Shown here: positions 34,965 through 43,279 of the stretch, one piece after another | Position numbering within the stretch: position 1 is the stretch's first letter | How the letters are laid out: each line of letters opens with the position of its first letter | Source of the DNA: RGIG7213 sp045540335 | GTDB taxonomy: Bacteria > Bacillota > Clostridia > Oscillospirales > CAG-272 | Length of the DNA: 64,000 nucleotides | Assembly: GCA_045540335.1 (NCBI GenBank) | Contig: JAZQHC010000004.1 | Span: forward strand, 3,252 to 67,251 | Direction of reading: 5' to 3' | Program-made: the position numbers and the translations under genes | Notes under the pieces: generated by a model | The model's database searches: none | The model's input: the letters and a program-made list of their open reading frames with translations, nothing else | Told to the model about the DNA's origin: nothing

Positions 34965-37709
34965 ATGTCATTACTGAAACGGCTTACTGCGCTTGGGCTT
35001 TCTTTTGCCTGTACGTTAAGCTTGTCGTATTTTTCAACATCTGCAACAGAATCATCAATAGTAGCGCTTTCCGGATGTGGTATTTCCGTTTCTGCGGAAG
35101 AAAACGGAACTTACGTTCTTGGCGTTCCCGAGAAAACTTCGCCCGAATCGGCAAAAAATCTATTTCAAAGCAGCGTTCAGATTGAATCCGATGGAGGCTG
35201 GGTTGCCACGGGAGATACGCTTACGCTTTACGAAAACGGTACACCTGTTGAAACGGCGAAGATCGTTGTGAATGGCGACGTAAACTGTGACGGGGAGGTT
35301 ACGTCAAAGGATATCATACGATTGAAAAAATTTTTATCCTCTTCCTTTGATATTGTAACTGCCGGCGCAGATCTTAAAGCTGCGGATATCAACGGCGATG
35401 AAGCGCTTACCTCAGAAGATATTACGTTGTTAAGTCAAATGATATCTTCATATCCGACAAATATTTCGGTAATAAAGCCGCAAACGAAAATATCGTATTT
35501 TGCAGGTGAAAAATTTTTACCTAACGGCATGGTAATGCTTGTTACATATTCAGACGGAAGCAAGCGCGCCGTTTGCGATGGATTTGAAGTTAAATACGCA
35601 TACGGTGATACATTATGTGAAAGTGATACGTATGTTGATGTGTATTATGGCAACTGTTGTGTAAGGGTTGACATTTCGATTATCGAATCTACCACGTACG
35701 ATCTTTCCGAATATTCCGATCAAATTATTACGTTATCATCAGAAGGGGCTTACACGTTTATAAATTCATCAGAAAATACACAAATAGTTGTAGATGCACC
35801 CGATGCTTCGGTAATGCTTGTGTTTTCAGATGCAAGTCTTTGCTATAAAGGCGACGATGCACCGATCAATATTATTGATGCATCAGACGTAACTATCGTA
35901 TCATCTGGCGAATCGTATATTTCAGATACTGCATCAAATCTTGCCGAATCTGTAATTTACGCCGCATCAGTACCTGTGGCGTTCGAAGGCGAAGGTGCAT
36001 TTATCATAAATGCAAACAGCTCTGAAGCAATAACAGTTTCAAAGGCGTCGCTGCAGTTTAACGGCGGTACGTTTGATATTACGTCAAAGAAAAATGGAAT
36101 TCAGCCTAAGGGGGCAGGAACGTCGCTTGTAATAAATGACGGTGTATTTAACATAACCGCAGGGGCGGACGGTATAAAGAACAGTAAAACCGATATCGTT
36201 ATAAACGGCGGCGATTTTACAATTAAAGCAGACGGCGACGGTATTCAGGCTGAAACCTCACTTACTATCAGCGGCGGTACGTTTGATATTACGACAAGCG
36301 GTGGCCATTCTTCAGACAGCGGAAATACGACCTCTTCTGCTTGGGTGTATGAGCTTCTTACATCAAGCAAAATGCCGACAACACAAAGTGAGTATTATGG
36401 ATTATACGTTTTATCAGGCTCTACGTATATTGAAATAGACGAAACAAACTATTCAACATATTCAACTTATTCTTCGCTTTACGATAGGGTATCCACAAAG
36501 GGTATTAAAGCAAACGGTGACATTACCTTGTCAAATGCAAATATAACTCTTGATACGCTTGACGACGGTATAAAAAGCGATACGGTTCTTACCGTAAACA
36601 GCGGTACTTATACGATCAATTCTGCTTGCGATGGCATACAAGCAGATGATTCTATCGTTTTTAACGGCGGTACTGTGGATATTTCCTTAACTGCATCGTA
36701 TTATCAGAACAGTTCAAACGGAAAGTTTACGTATAAAAACGGCGAATACGTGCGTACTTCCAGCGATACAGGCGGTATGGGCGGAGGATTTTCGGGAAGC
36801 TCGTCTTCTGTGTTGTACGCACTATTTAATAGCGGCAAAGGCTTTAAGGCGGAAACTGATATATACATTAACGGTGGTTGCGTTACGGTGGATTCAGTAG
36901 ATGATGCCATTCATTCCGACGGCTCTCTTTATATTACGAACGGTAAGGTAAACATAAGCACAAAGGATGATGGACTGCACGCCGAGCTTGCAGTCGTAAT
37001 CGGCAGCCTGACGGATGGCAACGGTGATCCCGAAATTACAATTTCTGATTCCTATGAAGGTGTTGAGGGAATATATATTGATTTTTACAGCGGTTCTGTT
37101 GATATAACGTCATCAGACGACGGCGTTAACGCCGCAGGCGATCTTGAAGCATCTTCTAAATACTACTTAAGCATAGACGGTACTTCTCGCGTTTATGTAA
37201 ATGCCGAAGGTGATGGTCTTGATGCAAACGGATATATGTATATTTACGGTGGCGAAACATATGTATTCGGACCTTCAAGCGGTGGCAACGGCGTTATCGA
37301 CTACGATTCAAAATTCCAGATTTCAGGCGGTACATTCCTTGCGCTTGGAAATAAAGATATGGCACAAACCGCTACAAGTGCTACGCAATATGTACTTGGA
37401 TATACGATGTCATCAGGCTCGTTTGGTACGGGTACTTACGTAAACGTAAACGGTGCGGATATTACTGTTAAATTGCCGAAATCATACAGTTCTTCTTTGT
37501 TGGTTCTTGTATCATCGCCGAAATTCAGTCAAGGCAATACGTATAAGGTATCCTACGGCGGAACGTATTCAGGCGGAACGGTTGAACACAATGTATGCAG
37601 CGGCGGTGTATATTCAAGCGGAAGCAGCGGTGCAAGTATAACGACATCATCTACTTACATAACAAGCAACGGAAGCTTCAGCCAAGGCGGTTCTAACAGA
37701 CCTTTCTAA
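34965..37709 (+). CDS. Dockerin-bearing Cthe_2159-like polysaccharide-binding beta-helix protein
   Basis: The 914-residue secreted protein has a signal peptide (~1-27), a ~65-residue module and then an N-terminal dockerin (~101-160) with calcium loops DVNCDGEVTSKD and DINGDEALTSED; the second has Glu in place of Gly. An Ig-like segment follows. From ~300 onward is a right-handed beta-helix of repeated NGGTFDIT and DGIKSD/DGIQAE turns, characteristic of the Cthe_2159 family (PF14262), whose founder binds cellulose and acidic pectins. The C-terminal ~60 residues are Gly/Ser/Tyr rich. GAGGA precedes the ATG. It is probably a binding protein displayed through a cohesin; no cohesin gene is adjacent. 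Confidence 0.85.
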   Translation: MSLLKRLTALGLSFACTLSLSYFSTSATESSIVALSGCGISVSAEENGTYVLGVPEKTSPESAKNLFQSSVQIESDGGWVATGDTLTLYENGTPVETAKIVVNGDVNCDGEVTSKDIIRLKKFLSSSFDIVTAGADLKAADINGDEALTSEDITLLSQMISSYPTNISVIKPQTKISYFAGEKFLPNGMVMLVTYSDGSKRAVCDGFEVKYAYGDTLCESDTYVDVYYGNCCVRVDISIIESTTYDLSEYSDQIITLSSEGAYTFINSSENTQIVVDAPDASVMLVFSDASLCYKGDDAPINIIDASDVTIVSSGESYISDTASNLAESVIYAASVPVAFEGEGAFIINANSSEAITVSKASLQFNGGTFDITSKKNGIQPKGAGTSLVINDGVFNITAGADGIKNSKTDIVINGGDFTIKADGDGIQAETSLTISGGTFDITTSGGHSSDSGNTTSSAWVYELLTSSKMPTTQSEYYGLYVLSGSTYIEIDETNYSTYSTYSSLYDRVSTKGIKANGDITLSNANITLDTLDDGIKSDTVLTVNSGTYTINSACDGIQADDSIVFNGGTVDISLTASYYQNSSNGKFTYKNGEYVRTSSDTGGMGGGFSGSSSSVLYALFNSGKGFKAETDIYINGGCVTVDSVDDAIHSDGSLYITNGKVNISTKDDGLHAELAVVIGSLTDGNGDPEITISDSYEGVEGIYIDFYSGSVDITSSDDGVNAAGDLEASSKYYLSIDGTSRVYVNAEGDGLDANGYMYIYGGETYVFGPSSGGNGVIDYDSKFQISGGTFLALGNKDMAQTATSATQYVLGYTMSSGSFGTGTYVNVNGADITVKLPKSYSSSLLVLVSSPKFSQGNTYKVSYGGTYSGGTVEHNVCSGGVYSSGSSGASITTSSTYITSNGSFSQGGSNRPF

Positions 37710-37716
37710 AATATTC

Positions 37717-37744
37717 AACAAATGAAAAGATCCCTCATATAATG
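37717..37744 (+). promoter_or_regulatory. Possible sigma-K-like promoter of dpsAB
   Basis: AACA, 15 bases, CATATAATG, close to the mother-cell late consensus (mACm, 16-17, CATAnnnTA) known from Bacillus. The predicted start falls in the loop of the hairpin at 37732-37763. It is a short, degenerate match, one base short in spacing, and the genus is different. Confidence 0.4.
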
Positions 37745-37773
37745 TATTACCGTTATATGAGGGGTTTTATTTT
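37732..37773 (+). terminator. Terminator whose 3' arm contains the dpsA ribosome binding site
   Basis: CCCTCATATAA (37732-37742) pairs with TTATATGAGGG (37753-37763), followed by GTTTTATTTT and then the dpsA ATG at 37774. TGAGGGG, the only plausible dpsA site, is part of the 3' arm. Confidence 0.85.
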
Positions 37774-38652
37774 ATGAATATAAATGATATGAAATTTGCC
37801 GTAATAGGCGGCGACAGCAGATTTGTTTATCTTGCCAAAAGTCTTGTGAAAAGCGGTATTGAAACCGTTGCATACGGATTCGATCTTTCAGATGGTGATT
37901 GCGATGCCGTAAAATGCAGAAGCTTAAGCGATGCGTTAGCGGGTGTAAATTGCATTATTCTGCCCGTACCTTACACTAAAGACGGAATTTATATAAACAG
38001 TCCGTACTTTTCAAAAAATATAACCGTTGAAGAGGTGTTTAAGTGCCTTTGCGGTAAAACGTATGTGTTTGCGGGAAAATGCGATGAAATGCTAAAAAAA
38101 GCTGCCGCAGAGTGCGGTGCTGTTCTTTACGATTATATGGACAATGAAAGTATTGCTGTTTTGAATACGGTTCCCACAGCTGAAGGAGCAATAGAGATCG
38201 CCATGAAAGAAACGGATTATACTATTCACGGAAGCCGCACTTTGGTTTTGGGCTTTGGCAGAGTTGGCAGTATTTTAGCGCAAAAGCTTTATTGTATGAA
38301 CGCATCTGTTACTGTTGCCGCCAGAAGAAGCGAGGTGCTAAGCCTTGCCAAGGCATTTGGATATAAAACGGTAAATATAATGGCACTTGGGGAAAAAATA
38401 TCAGATGCTGATATTATTTTCAATACTGTTCCAAATATGATTTTGGATAAAGCAATGCTGAAAAACGTATCTTCAGATACGCTTATTATAGATCTTGCCT
38501 CTTCACCCGGCGGGGTGGATATTTCATACGCAAAAGAAATTGGGCTGAAAGCGTTTTCTGTCCTGGCATTACCCGGAAAATGTGCCCCGAAAAGTGCAGG
38601 TGAAATATTAAAAGAGGGAATCTGTGCTATACTAAGAGGTGATAAATGTTGA
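37774..38652 (+). CDS. dpsA: Dipicolinate synthase subunit A
   Basis: The 292-residue protein is the dehydrogenase-like subunit (SpoVFA/DpaA) that, with subunit B, oxidises dihydrodipicolinate to dipicolinic acid, the spore-core calcium chelator. It has an N-terminal Rossmann-like part (KFAVIGGDSRFVYLAKSLV), the stretch ILPVPYTKDG, a second nucleotide-binding motif VLGFGRVGSILAQ and the ending SVLALPGKCAPKSAGEI. Length is normal. It overlaps dpsB by seven bases. Expression is expected only in the mother cell late in sporulation. Confidence 0.94.
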   Translation: MNINDMKFAVIGGDSRFVYLAKSLVKSGIETVAYGFDLSDGDCDAVKCRSLSDALAGVNCIILPVPYTKDGIYINSPYFSKNITVEEVFKCLCGKTYVFAGKCDEMLKKAAAECGAVLYDYMDNESIAVLNTVPTAEGAIEIAMKETDYTIHGSRTLVLGFGRVGSILAQKLYCMNASVTVAARRSEVLSLAKAFGYKTVNIMALGEKISDADIIFNTVPNMILDKAMLKNVSSDTLIIDLASSPGGVDISYAKEIGLKAFSVLALPGKCAPKSAGEILKEGICAILRGDKC

Positions 38653-39221
38653 ATGAAAAGCTGAAATTGGGTTTTGGTGTTTGCGGCTCGTTTTGTACGC
38701 ATTCGCAAATGATATCCGTAATGCAGACATTATCCCAAAAATACGATATAATTCCGGTAATAAGCGAAATAACCAATGGTATTGATACCCGCTTCGGAAC
38801 AAGAGATGACCTTGTTGGAAAAATTGAAGAAATAACCGGTAAAACACCTGTGAAAACTATAAAGGATGCCGAGCCTCTCGGCCCGCAAACCCCGCTTGAT
38901 GCAATGCTTATCTGCCCTTGTACGGGTAATACACTTGCGAAGTTTGCACACGGAATAACAGATTCTGCGGTAACCATGGCTGCCAAAGCAACAGCACGAT
39001 GCGGAAAGCCCGTTATACTTTCGCTTGCCAGTAACGACGCGTTAGGTGCAAATTTGCAAAATATAGGGCTTTTGTATAATAAAAAGAACGTATATTTCGT
39101 ACCACTTCGCCAAGACGACAGTGTAAAAAAGCCTTTCTCGCTTGTATGTGATTTTTCGCAGGTTGAAAAAACGGTACAGCTTGCTTTACAGGGCGAGCAG
39201 ATACAGCCTTTCTTAACGTAA
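38646..39221 (+). CDS. dpsB: Dipicolinate synthase subunit B
   Basis: The 191-residue flavoprotein-like subunit (SpoVFB/DpaB) of the HFCD/UbiX fold. Typical features are LGFGVCGSFCTHSQ at the start, the segment TPLDAMLICPCTGNTLAKFA and PVILSLASNDALG. AGAGGTGA precedes the ATG, and the gene overlaps dpsA. The pair shows that the organism makes true endospores. Confidence 0.94.
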   Translation: MLNEKLKLGFGVCGSFCTHSQMISVMQTLSQKYDIIPVISEITNGIDTRFGTRDDLVGKIEEITGKTPVKTIKDAEPLGPQTPLDAMLICPCTGNTLAKFAHGITDSAVTMAAKATARCGKPVILSLASNDALGANLQNIGLLYNKKNVYFVPLRQDDSVKKPFSLVCDFSQVEKTVQLALQGEQIQPFLT

Positions 39222-39239
39222 AGTACAAAATTAATGAAA

Positions 39240-39284
39240 AAAGGTGTTTTCGCTTTAAATGCGAAAACACCTTTGCGCTTTTTT
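39240..39284. terminator. Bidirectional terminator between dpsB and the acyl carrier gene
   Basis: AAAGGTGTTTTCGC pairs with GCGAAAACACCTTT around a seven-base loop, followed by GCGCTTTTTT on the plus strand. Confidence 0.85.
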
Positions 39285-39289
39285 AAGGT

Positions 39290-39517
39290 TTATTTTACTG
39301 ATTTTGCAAGATAGTCTGCGACGTCGCCTACGGTAACGAAGTTTTTGATATCATCGTCGTCGATTTCGATGTTGTAATTATCCTCGCACATTAAAACAAG
39401 GTCTGCAAGCTCGATGGAATTGATGCCAAGATCGTTTATCAATTCTGCTTCGGGGGTGATAAGCGCAGGATCTATCTCCAATTGCTTTACAAGAGTATTT
39501 TTCAATTCTTCAAACAT
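39290..39517 (-). CDS. Acyl carrier protein
   Basis: A 75-residue acidic four-helix carrier. The phosphopantetheine attachment serine is S34 in GINSIEL; this varies from the usual DSL of fatty-acid ACP, as is common in secondary or dedicated carriers. AAGGAG lies upstream. It begins 15 bases after the acyl ligase gene and is almost surely co-transcribed with it, so it is probably loaded by that ligase and not by the fatty acid synthase. Confidence 0.9.
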   Translation of the reverse strand: MFEELKNTLVKQLEIDPALITPEAELINDLGINSIELADLVLMCEDNYNIEIDDDDIKNFVTVGDVADYLAKSVK

Positions 39518-39532
39518 ATTTTTTCTCCTTAC

Positions 39533-41236
39533 TTACTTAATAAGAAATCTTTTAATTTTTCTGGTTGTTGTTTTTTCAAATTCGGTATCGCGTATTTCAA
39601 CCTCGCGTATTTGTTTATACACGGGAAGCGTTTTGTTTATTGTATTGATGTCCTTTTTCAAGTCTGCAACGATCTCTTCATTGCTTTTATCCGCATAAAG
39701 CTCGAAATCGGGATATATTATTGCGGTAATAACGATGTTTGAATCGATATTTCTGCCGATAACGACAACCTCTTTTACCTTGTCGTTCTTTATAATATAT
39801 TCTTCCAATTCCTCCGGATATACGTTTTTGCCGTTGCTTGCTATAATAACGTTCTTTTTTCTGCCCGTTATATATATGAAGCCATCCTCATCCATATGAC
39901 CGATATCGCCCGTTCTGAACCAGCCGTCTTCCGTAAAGGCTTCTCTTGTTGCTTCTTCGTTCTTAAAATATCCGATAAAAACGTTTTTGCCCTTAACAAG
40001 TATTTCGCCGTCTTCAGAGGAGGATGCGGAATCAATTTTTACTTCCATACCGCAAGCGGGAATACCAACCGAACCGAATTTGCGCCAATGGAAGGGGTTT
40101 ACCGAAATCAACGGTGCACATTCAGTAATGCCGTATCCTTCAGATATCGTAATTCCGAAATCGTCAAAATCTTTAATATATTGCTGGTCGATAGGTGCAC
40201 CGCCGCAAACTATATATTTTATGTTGCCGCCAAGTGAATTCAGTATTTCAGCAAAAAACTCGCGTCTGCGGTCTATGCCTACCTTACGCAATCCGTTGCT
40301 TACCTTGATCAAAGCGCGCACTTGCTTTTCTTTGCCTTTTTTACGAATACCGTCCCATATTTTTTTACCTATCGTTTCAACGTACAAGGGAACTAAAACA
40401 AGCGTGTTAGGCTTAAATTCCGCAAAATTACGCAATGCGTGCTTTACACTTGTATTCATAAAAGTAGTTCCGCCGATGTTTGCCATCGCAAGATGGTTGC
40501 ACGTCATGGCGAAGGTGTGGTGTATTGGCAATACGGATACCAAGGTTGCAGTATCGTCAAGAGCCATCATTTTACAGCAGGTAACCGTTGCGCCTATTAT
40601 GTTTTCTTCCGTAAGCATTACGCCCTTGCTTGTTCCCGTAGTGCCTGATGTGAATAAAACGGCACACATTTCCTCGGGGCTTCTTCTGTAAGAAAGAAAA
40701 GTTTTAACACCGCTTTCAAGCGCTTTTTGTCCTTCAGCAATAACGTCGCTGAAAATTTTTGCACGGCCGTAGGATAATACCTTTTCTCTGTTCGGTTCGT
40801 TGCCGATTATAATAAAATGCTCAACAGTGGGCATAGAATCAAGCTGATCGGCAAAATGCAAAAATACTTTTTCCGACAAAAATACGGCGCGGCATTGTGT
40901 GGTATTTATAAATCCAATCATTTGCTCGCACGAAAGCTCTTTATCAAGCGGAATGATAATGCCGCCCGAGGTTATAGTGGCAAGGTATGCCGTCATCCAA
41001 TCGGGGTGCTGGTCGCCAACAACGGCGATAAAGCTATTCATAAGCCCCATTGTTGCCAATGCCGTGCCCAACGCGTTAAAATTGCGTTTGTTATCGTTGT
41101 AAGTAAACGTTACGTTTGATCCGTTTGCAGAATAAACATATAGCGGTTTATCACCCCATTTTTGGGCATTGACATAAACCAAGTCTCTTATGCACTGTAA
41201 ATCTTGTACGTGGTGCGTAGGATAACCTTTTTTCAT
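39533..41236 (-). CDS. AMP-dependent long-chain acyl-CoA/acyl-ACP ligase
   Basis: A 567-residue ANL-superfamily enzyme that adenylates a fatty acid and passes it to a thiol. The P-loop-like A3 motif is LFTSGTTGTSKGV, followed by ISEGYGITECAPLIS (A5), GWFRTGDIGHMDEDGF (A7), GRKKNVIIASNGKNVYPEE (A8) and a C-terminal TTTRKIKR with the A10 lysine. The ATG at 41236 has GAGA upstream; a GTG six codons earlier has no site. Because an acyl carrier gene follows directly, acyl-ACP formation from exogenous or turnover fatty acids is the likely job. A consensus promoter drives the pair. Confidence 0.9.
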   Translation of the reverse strand: MKKGYPTHHVQDLQCIRDLVYVNAQKWGDKPLYVYSANGSNVTFTYNDNKRNFNALGTALATMGLMNSFIAVVGDQHPDWMTAYLATITSGGIIIPLDKELSCEQMIGFINTTQCRAVFLSEKVFLHFADQLDSMPTVEHFIIIGNEPNREKVLSYGRAKIFSDVIAEGQKALESGVKTFLSYRRSPEEMCAVLFTSGTTGTSKGVMLTEENIIGATVTCCKMMALDDTATLVSVLPIHHTFAMTCNHLAMANIGGTTFMNTSVKHALRNFAEFKPNTLVLVPLYVETIGKKIWDGIRKKGKEKQVRALIKVSNGLRKVGIDRRREFFAEILNSLGGNIKYIVCGGAPIDQQYIKDFDDFGITISEGYGITECAPLISVNPFHWRKFGSVGIPACGMEVKIDSASSSEDGEILVKGKNVFIGYFKNEEATREAFTEDGWFRTGDIGHMDEDGFIYITGRKKNVIIASNGKNVYPEELEEYIIKNDKVKEVVVIGRNIDSNIVITAIIYPDFELYADKSNEEIVADLKKDINTINKTLPVYKQIREVEIRDTEFEKTTTRKIKRFLIK

Positions 41237-41347
41237 TCGAATTTTCTCTTTCACTAAATTAAATAATAAACGTAATATATGTAGTTTCGATTATGTTAAT
41301 ACCGAAAAAATCGAAAAAGTTACAAAAAAATTGAAAAACCAAAATAT

Positions 41348-41376
41348 ATTATACTTCAATATCTGTATTTTGTCAA
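41348..41376 (-). promoter_or_regulatory. Consensus sigma-A promoter of the acyl ligase-ACP operon
   Basis: Minus-strand TTGACA, 17 bases, TATAAT: an exact consensus match, leaving a ~105-base leader. Confidence 0.9.
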
Positions 41377-41470
41377 GCAAACAAAGAAATAATTACCGTC
41401 TGCAAAGGGAATTTTGTGATAACTAAATAAAAATTTTTTTTAAAACAATAAAAAATATGTAATTTAGGTA

Positions 41471-41499
41471 TTGCATAATTGAAAAATATGTAGTAAAAT
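41471..41499 (+). promoter_or_regulatory. Sigma-A promoter of the AMP-ligase gene
   Basis: TTGCAT, 17 bases, TAAAAT, about 50 bases upstream of the ATG at 41553. Confidence 0.7.
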
Positions 41500-41552
41500 A
41501 ATAGAGTGTATAGTGATGTAACTAATTTATTTGAAAGTACGGTATATTTGAA

Positions 41553-43235
41553 ATGGCTGTTTATTATAAGCGCTTTGTAAACGAGGTTTTCGACGAAAAA
41601 GGAATTTTGTCGGAATACTCCGTTAAAGATGATATAGAATTCAACTTCGGGTACGACTTCGTTGATGTCGTCGCCGAGGCAGAGCCGGATAGGCTTGCCG
41701 TCCTTTACGTTAACGATAAAGGTCTTGAAAAAAGAATAACGTACGGGCAATGGAAAACCGAAAGCGATAGGCTTGCCTCTTATCTCTTATCAAGAGGGAT
41801 AAAGAAGGGGGATGCCGTTATGCTTGTAATGAAACGTAATTTTGAGTTTTGGTACAGTTACGTTGCTTTACATAAAATCGGTGCAATATGCATTCCCGCT
41901 ACGTATCAATTACAAGAAAAAGACTATGTTTACCGCTTCAGCGCGGCAAGCGTAAAGGCTATAATTGCAAATTGCGATCCACAGATAATCGATCACGTTG
42001 AAAATGCTATAAAGCAAACGGGCGACCTTTCGCTTAAGCTTCTTACAAGATGTAACGGCGAAGCACCCGCAGGCTGGTTAAGCTATGATGAAGAAGTGTC
42101 AAAAGCCCCTGATTTTGTAAAGCCCTGCAAGGAAGATCTTCCCAAAAACGAAGATACGATGCTTATATTCTTCACATCGGGCACTTCAGGTATGCCTAAA
42201 ATGGCGGCGCACAACTTCGCATATCCTCTGGCACATATATTTACCGGTGTGTATTGGCACCGTGTCCTTGACGGCGGCTTGCATATAACGGTTGCCGATA
42301 CAGGTTGGGCAAAAACTGCCTGGGGTAAAATGTACGGCCAACATATGGGCGGTTCTGCACAGTTGGTTTATGACCACGAGAAATTTAATGCTGCAGATAT
42401 GCTTAAGGTTATAACAAAGTACAAGGTTACAAGCTTTTGCGCACCGCCTACCATTTACCGTTTCTTTATAAAAGAAGACCTTACAAAATACGATTTTTCC
42501 TCGATAAAAAACGCAAATATCGCAGGTGAGGCACTTAATCCCGAGGTTTTTAACCGATTTAGGGAATATACGGGCCTTAAGCTGATGGAAGGCTTTGGGC
42601 AAAGCGAATCCTCGGTTATCGTTTGCACCCCGTATTATGCAGAGCCGAAGCCCGGTTCTATGGGGCTTCCCGTTCCTTATCTTGATGTTGATATAGTAAG
42701 GGATGATGGTACAAGCGTTAACCCCGGCGAAAACGGCGAGATCGTTGTTAAAAAGATAAACGGAAAGCATCCGACGGGCATATTTAAAGAGTATTACCGC
42801 AATACCGAGGCAACTGAAAAAGCATGGCAGGGCGGTTACTATCATACGGGTGATATCGCATGGCGCGATGAAGACGGATATTATTGGTACGTTGGCAGAA
42901 AAGATGACGTAATCAAATCCTCAGGTTACAGAATCGGTCCGTTCGAGGTTGAAAGCGTTATTATGGAGCATGCTGCTGTACTTGAATGTGCGGTAACCGG
43001 TGTTCCGCACGAAGTAAGAGGGCAGATAGTTAAAGCCACGATAGTTCTTGCAAAGGGATATTCCCCATCGGAAAATTTGAAAAAAGAAATACAGGATTAT
43101 GTAAAAACGCATACGGCACCGTATAAATATCCCCGAATCGTTGAATTCGTTGAAGAGCTTCCTAAGACATCAAGCGGTAAAATACGCCGCCTTGACATAA
43201 GAAATGCCGATCTTAATAAAAACGGCGATAAATAA
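41553..43235 (+). CDS. AMP-binding acyl-CoA synthetase (ACS/ACSM-like)
   Basis: The 560-residue ANL enzyme resembles acetyl-CoA and medium-chain acyl-CoA synthetases. Motifs: FFTSGTSGMPKMA (A3), LMEGFGQSESSVIV (A5), GYYHTGDIAWRDEDGYYWYV (A7), GRKDDVIKSSGYRIGPFE (A8) and TSSGKIRRLD with the catalytic A10 lysine. It differs clearly from the divergent acyl ligase, with different length and motifs. Chain length cannot be fixed by eye; short to medium acids are likely. It lies 44 bases upstream of the dehydrogenase gene in the same direction, without a terminator between. Confidence 0.88.
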   Translation: MAVYYKRFVNEVFDEKGILSEYSVKDDIEFNFGYDFVDVVAEAEPDRLAVLYVNDKGLEKRITYGQWKTESDRLASYLLSRGIKKGDAVMLVMKRNFEFWYSYVALHKIGAICIPATYQLQEKDYVYRFSAASVKAIIANCDPQIIDHVENAIKQTGDLSLKLLTRCNGEAPAGWLSYDEEVSKAPDFVKPCKEDLPKNEDTMLIFFTSGTSGMPKMAAHNFAYPLAHIFTGVYWHRVLDGGLHITVADTGWAKTAWGKMYGQHMGGSAQLVYDHEKFNAADMLKVITKYKVTSFCAPPTIYRFFIKEDLTKYDFSSIKNANIAGEALNPEVFNRFREYTGLKLMEGFGQSESSVIVCTPYYAEPKPGSMGLPVPYLDVDIVRDDGTSVNPGENGEIVVKKINGKHPTGIFKEYYRNTEATEKAWQGGYYHTGDIAWRDEDGYYWYVGRKDDVIKSSGYRIGPFEVESVIMEHAAVLECAVTGVPHEVRGQIVKATIVLAKGYSPSENLKKEIQDYVKTHTAPYKYPRIVEFVEELPKTSSGKIRRLDIRNADLNKNGDK

Positions 43236-43279
43236 GTTGTATAATAAAATATATTATAATATTTAAAAGGAGTATCCAA

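Larger units (their letters stand above)
41237..41552. other. 316-base divergent intergenic region
   Basis: This very AT-rich spacer holds two divergent sigma-A promoters and no gene, RNA or terminator that I can support. Short open frames in it lack ribosome binding sites and similarity to anything known. Confidence 0.7.

Noticed and set aside
38289..38986. Minus-strand open frames of 119-139 codons
   Set aside because: Antisense to dpsA and dpsB, which are complete and well conserved.
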